Origin: Candidatus Eiseniibacteriota bacterium
Lineage (GTDB): Bacteria > Eisenbacteria > RBG-16-71-46 > CAIMUX01
Assembly (NCBI GenBank): GCA_020633975.1
Contig: JACKCR010000002.1
Span: forward strand, 1,550,001-1,614,000
Direction of reading: 5' to 3'
DNA: 64,000 nucleotides
Under the pieces are notes generated by a model. The model was not told the origin of the DNA and searched no databases. It worked only from the letters and a program-made list of their open reading frames with translations. Made by a program: the position numbers and the translations under genes. This document shows, in pieces, positions 37,398 through 45,779 of the stretch (its first letter is position 1; the number at the start of each line of letters is the position of its first letter).

Positions 37398-38177
37398 GTG
37401 AAAAAGACACATCCCGGTCGCCTCGACCATGTCACCTATGGGGACCCGTCGCGGCCCGCACTCACGCTTCTCCATGCCGGAGGACTCACGCACCGCGAGT
37501 GGGAGACGCTCGGGCCGCGGCTCGCGGAGCGCTTCTTCGTCATCGCTCCCACCGCGCTTGGCCACGGGTCGAGTCCGCCGGCGGACACGCTCAGCTTCGC
37601 GGACCTCGCGCGTGCCGTCCTGGACCTACTCGATGACCTCGGCATCGAGCGTTCGCACTTCCTCGGTTCTTCGATGGGCGGAGCGACCGCGCTCTACATC
37701 GTGACGCGGTGTCCGGAGCGAGTGGACCGTCTCGTTCTCTACCGCACCAACTTCCGGACCGGGCCCGGAGGTAGTCGAGCGCTCGACGCGATGACCCGCC
37801 CGGAAACGTGGAGGCAGTGGGGCCTCGAGAAGCAGATGCGTGAGCAGCATCTACCCCAGGGCGGACCCGATGCGTGGATCGAAGTCGCGAAGAAGGTGAT
37901 CGCGATGGTCCGCTCGGAGAAGACGGGCGAACTGGCTCAGCCGGAAGACCTGGAGCGGATCACCGCACCGACCCTCATCGTCTGCGGGGATCGAGATCCG
38001 CTCGTCCCCCTCTCGGACGCGATGCTGATGCACGAGAAGATCCCGTCATCTGCGCTCTGGGTCGTGCCGGACGCGACGCACGTGATCCAGATCGAGAGTC
38101 TGCGGCGCGACTCCTTCCCAACCGAAGTGCTCGCATTCCTCCGAGGAATGACCGTCTCGTCCGCCGAGAACGGCTAG
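37398..38177 (+). CDS. Alpha/beta hydrolase
   Basis: The GTG at 37398 has GGAGAGGAGA upstream and lies 29 bp after the previous gene; the frame is open further 5' but without a ribosome site. The 259-residue product has the oxyanion LLHAGGLTH, nucleophile Ser92 in GSSMGG, acid CGDRDPLVPL (Asp near 199) and base His in DATHVIQIE (about 236). This is the complete Ser-Asp-His triad of esterases/C-C hydrolases. Substrate is not predictable. It may be co-transcribed with the DUF4412-like gene. Confidence 0.85.
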   Translation: MKKTHPGRLDHVTYGDPSRPALTLLHAGGLTHREWETLGPRLAERFFVIAPTALGHGSSPPADTLSFADLARAVLDLLDDLGIERSHFLGSSMGGATALYIVTRCPERVDRLVLYRTNFRTGPGGSRALDAMTRPETWRQWGLEKQMREQHLPQGGPDAWIEVAKKVIAMVRSEKTGELAQPEDLERITAPTLIVCGDRDPLVPLSDAMLMHEKIPSSALWVVPDATHVIQIESLRRDSFPTEVLAFLRGMTVSSAENG

Positions 38178-38236
38178 CAGACGCGCCACGAAAACGTAAC
38201 CGGCCCGAACGAACCATGCGGCAGCTGGTGGGTCGC

Positions 38237-39130
38237 CTACTCCCAGTCGTAGAAACCCCGTCCCGCCTTCTTCCCGATCCGGCCTTCCTCCACCATCTGC
38301 TCGAGCAGTACCGGGGGACGGAACCGGTCGTCACCGAACTCTCCGTGGAGATAGCGCGCGATCTCGAGGCGGACGTCGAGACCGACGAGATCAGTGAGGC
38401 GAAGCGGCCCCATCGGGTGCCCGTAGCCGAGGGTCATGGCGAGATCGATGTCCTCCGCGGAAGCCACGCCTTGCTCCACCATCCGGATCGCTTCGAGACC
38501 CAGCGCGATGCCGAGTCGGCTCGTCGCGAATCCAGGAGCGTCTTTCACGACGATCACGGACTTCCCCATCCGCGCGCCCATCGCCCGTGCAGCCGCGAGG
38601 GTCGACTCGTTCGTGGCTTCGCCCACGACCAGCTCGAGCAGCTTCATGATCGGAACCGGGTTGAAGAAGTGCATGCCGAGAAACCGATCGGCCCGCTTCG
38701 TCTCGTTCGCGAGACGGGAGATGCTGAGCGACGACGTATTCGACGCAAAGAGCGTCCGCTCCGGACAGAGCGTCTCGACCTCGCGGAACAGCGCTGCCTT
38801 CCACTCCATCTTCTCTGGGATCGCCTCGACCACGAGGTCGGCTGATGCGACAGCGACACCGAGATCCTGGGCCAGCGTCAGCCGGGCCCAAGTCTCGTCT
38901 CGCTGCGCTTCGGTGACCTTCCCCCGGTCCACGCCCTTGTCCAACATCGTCGCGATCGTCGTGCGCGCCCGCTCGAGCTGCGGTTCCTGCACGTCTTGCA
39001 GGACGACGTCATAGCCCGCCATGGCCGCGACCTGCGCGATCCCCGCCCCCATCGTTCCCGCACCGACGACAGCGACGTGCTGGATCGTCATCCCCTCGGC
39101 CGCGACGGCCCCCTGAGCCCCACCCGTCAT
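38237..39130 (-). CDS. 3-hydroxyacyl-CoA (3-hydroxybutyryl-CoA) dehydrogenase
   Basis: The 297-residue product has the NAD-binding VAVVGAGTMGAGIAQVAAMAGYDV motif (parts GAGTMGAGIAQ), FASNTSSLSISRLA, and the catalytic GMHFFNPVPIMKLLELV with His, then TKD-like VIVVKDAPGFATSRL. Length is that of the stand-alone PaaH/Hbd type. It interconverts 3-hydroxyacyl-CoA and 3-oxoacyl-CoA in the cytoplasm. The start ATG 39130 sits in a 20-bp tandem duplication of ribosome site and start codon; an alternative start at 39091 (MTIQHVAV) also fits the family. Directly downstream of the enoyl-CoA hydratase gene, the preceding step in beta-oxidation or butyrate-type metabolism. Confidence 0.93.
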   Translation of the reverse strand: MTGGAQGAVAAEGMTIQHVAVVGAGTMGAGIAQVAAMAGYDVVLQDVQEPQLERARTTIATMLDKGVDRGKVTEAQRDETWARLTLAQDLGVAVASADLVVEAIPEKMEWKAALFREVETLCPERTLFASNTSSLSISRLANETKRADRFLGMHFFNPVPIMKLLELVVGEATNESTLAAARAMGARMGKSVIVVKDAPGFATSRLGIALGLEAIRMVEQGVASAEDIDLAMTLGYGHPMGPLRLTDLVGLDVRLEIARYLHGEFGDDRFRPPVLLEQMVEEGRIGKKAGRGFYDWE

Positions 39131-39164
39131 CTCGACTCCTCACTCGTCATCTCGACTCCTCATT
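39125..39164 (-). repeat. 20-bp tandem duplication of ribosome site and start codon
   Basis: CGTCATCTCGACTCCTCA occurs at 39125 and again at 39145. Each copy contains GAGGAGT-CGAG-ATG-ACG on the minus strand. Since 20 is not divisible by three, the upstream copy would give only a short peptide (MTSEESR) ending in a TGA that overlaps the true start. Confidence 0.85.
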
Positions 39165-39166
39165 CG

Positions 39167-39928
39167 TCAACGACGTGTCTTCTTCCGGTCGAGGAACCGG
39201 GTCATGCGCGCCTTCTTGTCCTCTGAATCGAAAAGCACGGCCTGCGCAACGGACTCGAGACGGTGCCCCACCCGACCTCCGTCGAACGCGGAGTCGAGAG
39301 CGAGCTTCGCGAGTCGGGTCGCGAGTTTCCCGTTCGCAAGCACCCGGTCCGCGAGTTGGCGGGTGTGGTCGTAGAGTTCGCCGTCGGGCACCACCTGATG
39401 GACGAGCCCGATCCGCTCGGCTTCTTCCGCCTCGATGATCCGTCCGGTGAGAACGAGTTCCTTCGCACGGCCCAGTCCGATGATCCGGGGCAAGCGCTGA
39501 GTCCCGCCGGCGCCGGGAAGAATGCCGAGCCCGACTTCGGGCTGACCCATCTTCGCCGAGCGACCGGCGACACGGAGGTCGCAGGCCAGAGTGAACTCGC
39601 AGCCACCGCCCAAGGCGTAGCCCTGAATCGCGGCGATGGTAGGCATCGGGAGCTGTTCGATCCGATCGAAGAGCCGCGCGTTGATCCGCGCGAGCGAGTC
39701 GAGCGCATTTCGGTCCCGTAGCTCCGCGATGTCGGCTCCAGACACGAAAGCGGAATCGAAGCTGCTTCGGAAGACGACCACACCGACGTCCGGATCCTCT
39801 TCCAGCGTGGCAAGCACTGCATGGATCGCGTCGACGAACTCGCGGTCGAGTGCGTTCCGCTTCTCTTCCCGATCGAGAACGACCCAGACGAGGTCCTTCT
39901 CACGCTCCACACGGACGAGATCGCTCAT
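39167..39928 (-). CDS. Enoyl-CoA hydratase/isomerase family protein
   Basis: The 253-residue product is a crotonase: oxyanion-hole strands SGADIAEL and IQGYALGGGCEFTLACD, with catalytic glutamates Glu111 and Glu131 (GQPEVGLGILPGAGGTQRL), both typical of 2-trans-enoyl-CoA hydratases. It hydrates enoyl-CoA to 3-hydroxyacyl-CoA, the substrate of the downstream dehydrogenase. The ATG at 39928 is fairly close to a promoter-like site. The two genes form a fatty-acid or butanoate operon lacking a thiolase in the window. Confidence 0.92.
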   Translation of the reverse strand: MSDLVRVEREKDLVWVVLDREEKRNALDREFVDAIHAVLATLEEDPDVGVVVFRSSFDSAFVSGADIAELRDRNALDSLARINARLFDRIEQLPMPTIAAIQGYALGGGCEFTLACDLRVAGRSAKMGQPEVGLGILPGAGGTQRLPRIIGLGRAKELVLTGRIIEAEEAERIGLVHQVVPDGELYDHTRQLADRVLANGKLATRLAKLALDSAFDGGRVGHRLESVAQAVLFDSEDKKARMTRFLDRKKTRR

Positions 39929-39965
39929 GGTCCACTCCTCTTCCCGCTCCCGATCCGCTCCGCCG

Positions 39966-40023
39966 AGTCTATCGACCGCCCTCGCGGGACGTCATCGATG
40001 TTCCCTCGTGGGACGACATCGAC
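39966..40023 (-). promoter_or_regulatory. Promoter-like site with direct repeats upstream of the hydratase gene
   Basis: On the minus strand ATGACG (39995-39990) and TAGACT (39971-39966) are 18 bp apart. GGGACG-(T/A)-CATCGA occurs twice (39986-39998 and 40010-40022), one copy covering the -35, so it could be an operator. Support is sequence-only. Confidence 0.4.
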
Positions 40024-40244
40024 GCGCCTACAGCTCTACAAGACCCGGCCCGACGCACGGAGGGTGCGCGCAGCGGGAACTCGTTCGGAAAGTCGGAGTG
40101 TGGCCGATCGATCGATCTCTCGTCAGCACAAAGTAGCGAGGGTACGTGGGTGGCCCGCGGGAGCGGGTCGAAAGCACGGGGATTGCCTACTGTGCCCAGG
40201 GTCGCCGGAGAGACGAAGGGCGAGAGGCCACCACGGAAATGGGA

Positions 40245-40859
40245 CTACCAGCCTTCTTCCACCAGGATCCGGAAGACGAGCGCGGTGACCTGCGAAGAGA
40301 TCGTCGAGAAGCGCGCCTGCATCGTGTCGGAGAGACCGACACCCGTTTCGGTGTCCTCGGGCTGGATTGCGATCAGGTCGAGTCCGGAAGGCGGAAGGTC
40401 GTCCTCGAGCCAAAAGGCGAGGTGATCCAACCCCATCTCGTGAGGCCGTCCGTAGTGCTCGATGAAAGTGAGTCCACCGCGACCGCGCGACAGGTGCCAG
40501 TGAACGACCGTGCCCGGCTTCCGGCCCAGCTCCACCGCATCGATCAGAACGACACGTTCCCGATCCTGGAGATACGGATCGAGCCTGCCGGTCTCGGTTC
40601 CACCTTCGATCCACTGGACCAGCTCTCCGTGTTGGGGAGAGACGTCGATCGCGAGATTCCCTTGGTCGATGGTGACGTCACCCGCCGCATCCACTCCGCC
40701 TGCGGTAGCGGCGATCTGACGAACTTCGGTGCGCGAACAGCCGATCTCGCCGATCAGCGTGCGAACACGACCGAGAATCCGGATCGGGATCCCCTCGTCG
40801 CGACGCCCGGGGTCCCCAAGCGCCACGACAGCGATCGGGGCCCAACGTGCTTCGTCCAT
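40245..40859 (-). CDS. Hydrogenase-maturation-type protease (peptidase M52 family)
   Basis: The ATG at 40859 is chosen because GGAGGCGAAG directly precedes it; an ATG at 40871 lacks a ribosome site. The 204-residue product has VVALGDPGRRDEGIPIRIL (metal-binding Asp21/Glu22 region), VVLIDAVELGRKPGTV and HEMGLDHLAFWLE (His), then DLIAIQPEDTETGVGLSD. This matches HycI/HyaD-type peptidases that trim the C-terminus of [NiFe]-hydrogenase large subunits. It is longer than usual (about 160) because of an insertion between the first and second motifs (about residues 50-105). No hydrogenase gene is in the window. Confidence 0.82.
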   Translation of the reverse strand: MDEARWAPIAVVALGDPGRRDEGIPIRILGRVRTLIGEIGCSRTEVRQIAATAGGVDAAGDVTIDQGNLAIDVSPQHGELVQWIEGGTETGRLDPYLQDRERVVLIDAVELGRKPGTVVHWHLSRGRGGLTFIEHYGRPHEMGLDHLAFWLEDDLPPSGLDLIAIQPEDTETGVGLSDTMQARFSTISSQVTALVFRILVEEGW

Positions 40860-41441
40860 CTTCGCCTCCATCGGGAGCGGTCAAGGTCACTCGAGTCGCT
40901 TCTCGGATCGGCGAAGCCCGAAGGCTCCTTGATGCGCCATTCTTCCGAGTTTGGCCGCTAAGCCTGGGCGGCAATGAGCAGCCGTCGCCCGATAGCGGAA
41001 CCCCCTCTCGCGCGAAGAGATGCACGGGCATCCCTCACGAGCAGCCATTCGCGAACGAACGACGAACGGCCAGATCGGACGAAGAAATGCGCGGGACTGG
41101 GGCGTTTCGCCCAACGCGACACCTCGAGCTGCACGGGGCATCTGTCCACCGCGCGTCTCTGCGATCGCTCACAACACGCCCGCATCAGAAACGACGTTGC
41201 GCGAGCCGGTGCCACCGAATCTCGCTTGCAATTCGCCGATCCGACCCGCGATTCGCACGCTGCGGTTCCCGTCGCCGGGCCACCTGGCCCAACGACCACT
41301 CCTCGCTTGTCGACTACGTGAACGTGTCTTAGGAGAGACGGACTCCACGTCCTTTCTTCTGGCGCGAAACCTGCACAGATCGAGGGGGCGATCCAGGTCG
41401 TGTGACCTGGGGCAAGTCGCCCAGTCGTGGGGGAAGTCTCA
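40860..41441. other. Intergenic region upstream of the giant NHL protein gene
   Basis: About 580 bp without a supported gene: open frames here lack ribosome sites and change composition. A perfect 7-bp hairpin CCAGGTC-GTGT-GACCTGG lies at 41393-41410, 31 nt before the next start codon, and could be a regulatory stem in the leader. Confidence 0.45.
41393..41410 (+). promoter_or_regulatory. Leader hairpin before the NHL/dockerin-like gene
   Basis: CCAGGTC (41393-41399), loop GTGT, GACCTGG (41404-41410), perfect pairing. It ends 31 nt before the ATG at 41442 and 21 nt before the GGGGGAAG ribosome site. Confidence 0.45.
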
Positions 41442-44400
41442 ATGTCGACCAGAACAGCGGTTCTCGTGTCCGCCACTCACAACATCAGCCGATGCTCCCG
41501 TGCGGCCTCAGCCGGCCTCCTCGTTGCGCTCCTCTCCGTCTGCGCGGCGGACGCTCACGCGCAATCGAGCGTCGGGCTTCGGTATGAACCGATCCTCGAA
41601 TGGAACGGGCCGTACTTCGTGCCGTTCCACTCGCCGGGGCTCGAGATCGCGACGGACTATCCCCCCGTCGAGCTGCCCTTCCAACAACCCCGCGCGGTCG
41701 CGGTGACATCACACTCCGGGCGCGACGTGGTGTACGTGCTCGACAGTGGACGGCACCGGGTCCAGGCGTTCGAGGTCAACGGTACCTTCGAGGCCTTGAG
41801 CCAGGACGACATGGTCTACAACGCGGGCGCGCCGGCAGCAGGCGAATACAACGACCAGTTGATCCGACTCCCCGAGTACCTCAACGTCCCGACGCAATGG
41901 ATCGTGCCGCGCTCCGAAGCCGTCTACGTCGATGGCTCCGTCTGGCGTTGGGTGGAAGACCTCACCGGATACACGACCGATGATCAGGTCTACACGATCG
42001 ACTACGCTGCGGCTGCTGATCAGCCCCAGATCGAGCTGCCTGCTGGCTCGCTCGACGCGGACTCGCAGCTCGAGATCCGCTACCTCGTCACGGACCTCCA
42101 AGACGTCGGTGCCGGAACTCCACAGTTCGGTCAGGGTGACGTGGACTACGGTACTCGCGACGCGGGCACGACCGTCACGAAAGTACAGATCGACGAGACC
42201 TCGGGCGGCCCGACGGAGTGGGAGGAAGTGCGCTCCCTCGTCGCAGTGCCGGATCCGGTCACGAGCACGACCGACCTTCTCTTCATCGTGGACGCAGCTG
42301 ACCTCAGCGGCGCGCAGGACGAGAAAGTCTTCACCTACACCGTCGCCCTCGACGGCACGGTGACGGCCGGTGAGTCGTACGGTGGTGAACTCGACGGTCC
42401 GTACGATGTCGCCGTCTTGGACCTCGACGCGGGCAAGGGTGCGAGCGCGTCGCTCTCCGCGGACACGGGCCCGTTCGATCAGGCGTCCTATCCGTTCGTC
42501 GCTGACGCGAACCAGGTGACAGGTCACGACTATCGCGTCTCCGTTGCGACCGGCATCGTCACCATCACCGATCTCGTGACGGGACGCGTTCTCGTCGACC
42601 AGGCAGCGGAGGCTGCGTTTGCGGATCCGTTCCTCGGCATCCCCGGCCTCAGCTTGCCGCTCAACGCCGGTCCTTGGGGCGACGGCACGACGACGATCTC
42701 GACCTCGGCCGCCTATCCTGGCCGGTTCCTCGTCATCACCGACACCGGCAACGACCGGATCAAGATCGTCGGCCTCCCCTCCTCGGCCACAGTGGCCGGA
42801 AGCAACTGGAGCGGAGACTGGCTCCCGAAGGACGCGCGCACCGTCGTGGTGCAGCCGACCGGCGCCGGCACGCTCGGAGCGACCGCGGGTCGCGACTACC
42901 GCCCCTCCACTCCGTCGCTCGTCCCCGAAGACTGGGTCTCCTGGACGACGACCGCGCCACTCGCCGAGGGCACACTCGACGAGATCATCTTCGACCCGGA
43001 CGTCGATCCTCGCTCCTGGCTCCGCGTGGATGATCTCCACACCGCGAGCCCTTCGGACTCCGTCTTCCAGGTGGACTGGGAGTCGGGACGGATCCGTTTC
43101 GGCGACGGAATCCACGGGGCCATCCCGCCGGCTTCGACCGACTTCGAGTACGACTACGAAGTGAGTCCCGACCTCGTGCGCTTCGGGACGTCGGGCACGG
43201 GCGCTGGACGGTTCACGTCGCCTCGAGGAGTGAGCGGACTCTGGAACGACGCACTCGGACGTTTCGACCTCTACGTCGCGGACGCCGGCAACCACCGGAT
43301 CCAGAAACTGACGTTCGAGCCGGCCGACACCACGCTCGGCGTCGCGCCGCGTGTCCAACACCTCGTCACCTGGGACGCGAGCCTAGCGGGTGCGCTTCCC
43401 CTTCAATACCCGTATGACGTAGAGACCTCGGTCGACGGCGACGGCACGACCTACGTCGCCGTGAGCGATCCGGGCAACCAACGGATCGTCATCTTCCGCG
43501 ATCCGGACCGTGAAGTTCCGGGAGCACACCTCGGCATCTTCGACGCGTCTTTGGGACAGCTCGGCAACCGGCTCGGCAACTTCGTCTCGCCCGCGCGGGT
43601 CGCGTTCCTCGCGAACGGATCGGACCTCGACGTGTACGTACCGGACGAAAGCCGCCACGTCGTGACGAAGTACGAGGAAGGCCCGACGCCGACCATCACT
43701 CTCCTCTTCACCGGCGACAGCGAGCTCCCCGCCTGCTTCCCTCCGAGTGCAGGGTATCCGATCCGATTCACGACCACGCACCCGCCGTTGGGTGGCTGGG
43801 TCGACTTCTACTACGACACGCAGGAGACGTTCGATCCGTCGCGGGCCAAGCTCGCGATCGAAGCCGGAACCGTTCCTCCGACCGCAACCTCCGCCTACTG
43901 GGACTTCGACGCGACTCCGGGCGGCAATCCCGGCGCGGGCGACTACTACCTCTTCGCCCGGCTCAAGGATCCGACGGGGACGGAAGTCGCGTGGGATCAG
44001 ACCTTCGATCCGGAAGTCGTCTGCATCGACCCCACGCTGGTCCCTGCACTCCTCTTGACCGACGCGATCGACGGCGACCGCACGCTCTACCTGCAGAACG
44101 GACTCGTCCGCGACGTCCACCTGCAGCTCGTCTACCCGGACAGCATCATCGGCGCCGGCTTCTACGGCACCTTCGATCCTTCGATCGTGGAAGTGCTCGG
44201 CATCACCCCGGGCACGGCTTGGGAAGGGATCGGTTATACAGACCACGTCTTCGGCGCGGTCGTCGACACGGTCAGCGGGACGTTCGAGGTCAACTCGACC
44301 ACGCTCGGTGCACCGACCGGCCTCTCCGGAGCCGGACCGTTCAACGTCGCGACGATGCAGGTACGCGCGCGTCCCAACGCGATCTCCGCAACGGAGCGGT

Positions 44401-45581
44401 TCAAGGACAGCGTGCTCTCGCTGGACAAGTCACGCTCCTCGATCATCGACGTCCGCGGCGAGGAACCCGCTGCGTGGGCGGCCAGGTCCTGTCAGATCCG
44501 GATCGCCTATCTCGGTGACATCGCAACCACCGGTGCAGGCGCGGACTCGACCGTCCCGCACCTCCAGCCTCGCCCCGACGGCCGGATCGACTTCGACGAC
44601 CAGATGGCGTTCACGATCGGTTGGAACGGCACCCAGTTCACGCGGGACAGGATCGCGGACATGGGTCCGGCCACCGGCGACTCTCCGAATCTCTGGCCAG
44701 TGCCGGACGCGGAATGGGACGTCGACGACATCTTGGCCTTCACGAGCCAGTATTCGTACTTCTCGCAGGCCGGCTGGAACAGCGCTGGCTTCGTCTTCAC
44801 CTTGGGCGCGGACGGCCTGGCCCGCGAGATCGCGTCCGCGTTCCCGAGCGGTAGTTCCTCGGCGACGTACCAAGCGGCCCATCTCACGTGGCAGATCGAC
44901 GCGGTCGCCGGCGGAATCGAATTGAGGCTCGAGACGTTGGACGTAGATCGCTTGACCGGCGCACGTCTCGACCTTCGCTACCCCGAAGAGAGCTTTGGCT
45001 ACGCCGAAGGACAGGCCGATGCATTCCTCGAGACGGGCGGCGCGCAAGTGCTCCATCTCGTCACCGAGGATTCTGGCCGACTCGATCTCGGTATCAGCAG
45101 GCTCTCGGTCACCGCGAGTGGCGTGAGTGGCAGCGGAACCCTCGCGGTGTTCCGACTCCGCTATCGCGACATGGACGCAGCAACGAACCCGAGCGGTCCG
45201 CTCGAACTCAGCTTCGACCTGAGGGACGCGGAGAACGAAGTGGTCGAAGCGGGAACGATCGCGATTCCGTGGAACGGTCGGTCGTCGTCACACGACATCC
45301 CGACTCAGGCGTTCCTCGGACTGCCGCAACCGAACCCGATGTCGAGTTCGACCTGGGTCGAGTACGGACTTCCGGAGGCGAGCGACGTCCAGATCCACCT
45401 CTACACGGTGGACGGACGGAAGGTCGACACTTTGGTGTCCGGGATCCAGGACGCAGGAACCTACCGCGTGCAGTGGAGCGGACGTAGTTCGTCCGGTACG
45501 CGTCTCGCGACCGGACGCTACTTCCTCGAGATGCGCGCGGGATCGTTCCGCTCGAAGGAAAGCGTGCTCGTGCTCCGATAG
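41442..45581 (+). CDS. Giant secreted NHL-propeller protein with cohesin-, dockerin- and FlgD-like domains
   Basis: The ATG at 41442 has GGGGGAAG upstream and opens a signal peptide (AGLLVALLSVCAADAHAQ). The 1379-residue product has NHL-type repeats in its first 750 residues (DVVYVLDSGRHRVQAFEVNG; RFDLYVADAGNHRIQKL; TYVAVSDPGNQRIVIF). A beta-sandwich with cohesin-like features follows near 900-1010 (GAGFYGTFDPSIVEVLGITPG). Next is a dockerin-like pair of calcium loops (YLGDIATTGAGADS...PDGRIDFDDQMAFTIG and DAEWDVDDILAFTSQY, about 1030-1110). A second beta-sandwich and a C-terminal FlgD-like Ig domain (IHLYTVDGRKVDTLV...YRVQWSGRSSSG) end the protein. Likely a surface-exposed multi-domain adhesin or scaffold. 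The dockerin/cohesin labels are by pattern only. Confidence 0.83.
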   Translation: MSTRTAVLVSATHNISRCSRAASAGLLVALLSVCAADAHAQSSVGLRYEPILEWNGPYFVPFHSPGLEIATDYPPVELPFQQPRAVAVTSHSGRDVVYVLDSGRHRVQAFEVNGTFEALSQDDMVYNAGAPAAGEYNDQLIRLPEYLNVPTQWIVPRSEAVYVDGSVWRWVEDLTGYTTDDQVYTIDYAAAADQPQIELPAGSLDADSQLEIRYLVTDLQDVGAGTPQFGQGDVDYGTRDAGTTVTKVQIDETSGGPTEWEEVRSLVAVPDPVTSTTDLLFIVDAADLSGAQDEKVFTYTVALDGTVTAGESYGGELDGPYDVAVLDLDAGKGASASLSADTGPFDQASYPFVADANQVTGHDYRVSVATGIVTITDLVTGRVLVDQAAEAAFADPFLGIPGLSLPLNAGPWGDGTTTISTSAAYPGRFLVITDTGNDRIKIVGLPSSATVAGSNWSGDWLPKDARTVVVQPTGAGTLGATAGRDYRPSTPSLVPEDWVSWTTTAPLAEGTLDEIIFDPDVDPRSWLRVDDLHTASPSDSVFQVDWESGRIRFGDGIHGAIPPASTDFEYDYEVSPDLVRFGTSGTGAGRFTSPRGVSGLWNDALGRFDLYVADAGNHRIQKLTFEPADTTLGVAPRVQHLVTWDASLAGALPLQYPYDVETSVDGDGTTYVAVSDPGNQRIVIFRDPDREVPGAHLGIFDASLGQLGNRLGNFVSPARVAFLANGSDLDVYVPDESRHVVTKYEEGPTPTITLLFTGDSELPACFPPSAGYPIRFTTTHPPLGGWVDFYYDTQETFDPSRAKLAIEAGTVPPTATSAYWDFDATPGGNPGAGDYYLFARLKDPTGTEVAWDQTFDPEVVCIDPTLVPALLLTDAIDGDRTLYLQNGLVRDVHLQLVYPDSIIGAGFYGTFDPSIVEVLGITPGTAWEGIGYTDHVFGAVVDTVSGTFEVNSTTLGAPTGLSGAGPFNVATMQVRARPNAISATERFKDSVLSLDKSRSSIIDVRGEEPAAWAARSCQIRIAYLGDIATTGAGADSTVPHLQPRPDGRIDFDDQMAFTIGWNGTQFTRDRIADMGPATGDSPNLWPVPDAEWDVDDILAFTSQYSYFSQAGWNSAGFVFTLGADGLAREIASAFPSGSSSATYQAAHLTWQIDAVAGGIELRLETLDVDRLTGARLDLRYPEESFGYAEGQADAFLETGGAQVLHLVTEDSGRLDLGISRLSVTASGVSGSGTLAVFRLRYRDMDAATNPSGPLELSFDLRDAENEVVEAGTIAIPWNGRSSSHDIPTQAFLGLPQPNPMSSSTWVEYGLPEASDVQIHLYTVDGRKVDTLVSGIQDAGTYRVQWSGRSSSGTRLATGRYFLEMRAGSFRSKESVLVLR

Positions 45582-45602
45582 AGGGGTTTGACAGGTTCAG
45601 CT

Positions 45603-45659
45603 ACGACGGCGCGGAGTGACGTCCGCTTTGGGAAGAGCCTTTGGATGCCGCGCCGTCGT
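45603..45659 (+). repeat. 12-bp inverted repeat after the NHL gene
   Basis: ACGACGGCGCGG (45603-45614) and CCGCGCCGTCGT (45648-45659) are perfect complements separated by 33 nt. This could be a hairpin at the 3' end of the NHL mRNA. Confidence 0.65.
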
Positions 45660-45693
45660 GCTGTCTTTCGGCCAAGCAAGCTGCTGGGTCGAT

Positions 45694-45741
45694 GAAAGCG
45701 AAGGAGCCTCGACCGAACGGCCGAGGCTCCTTCCAGCTTTC
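45694..45741. terminator. Bidirectional terminator-like hairpin (copy 1)
   Basis: GAAAGC-GAAGGAGCCTCG (45694-45711), 10-nt loop, CGAGGCTCCTTC-CA-GCTTTC (45722-45741). It lies between two convergent genes (NHL gene plus-strand, GACCF gene 1 minus-strand). Two near copies follow the other GACCF genes. Confidence 0.8.
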
Positions 45742-45779
45742 GGAGAAGGTAGAACCTCCTCCCGAACGCCTACCCGCGA

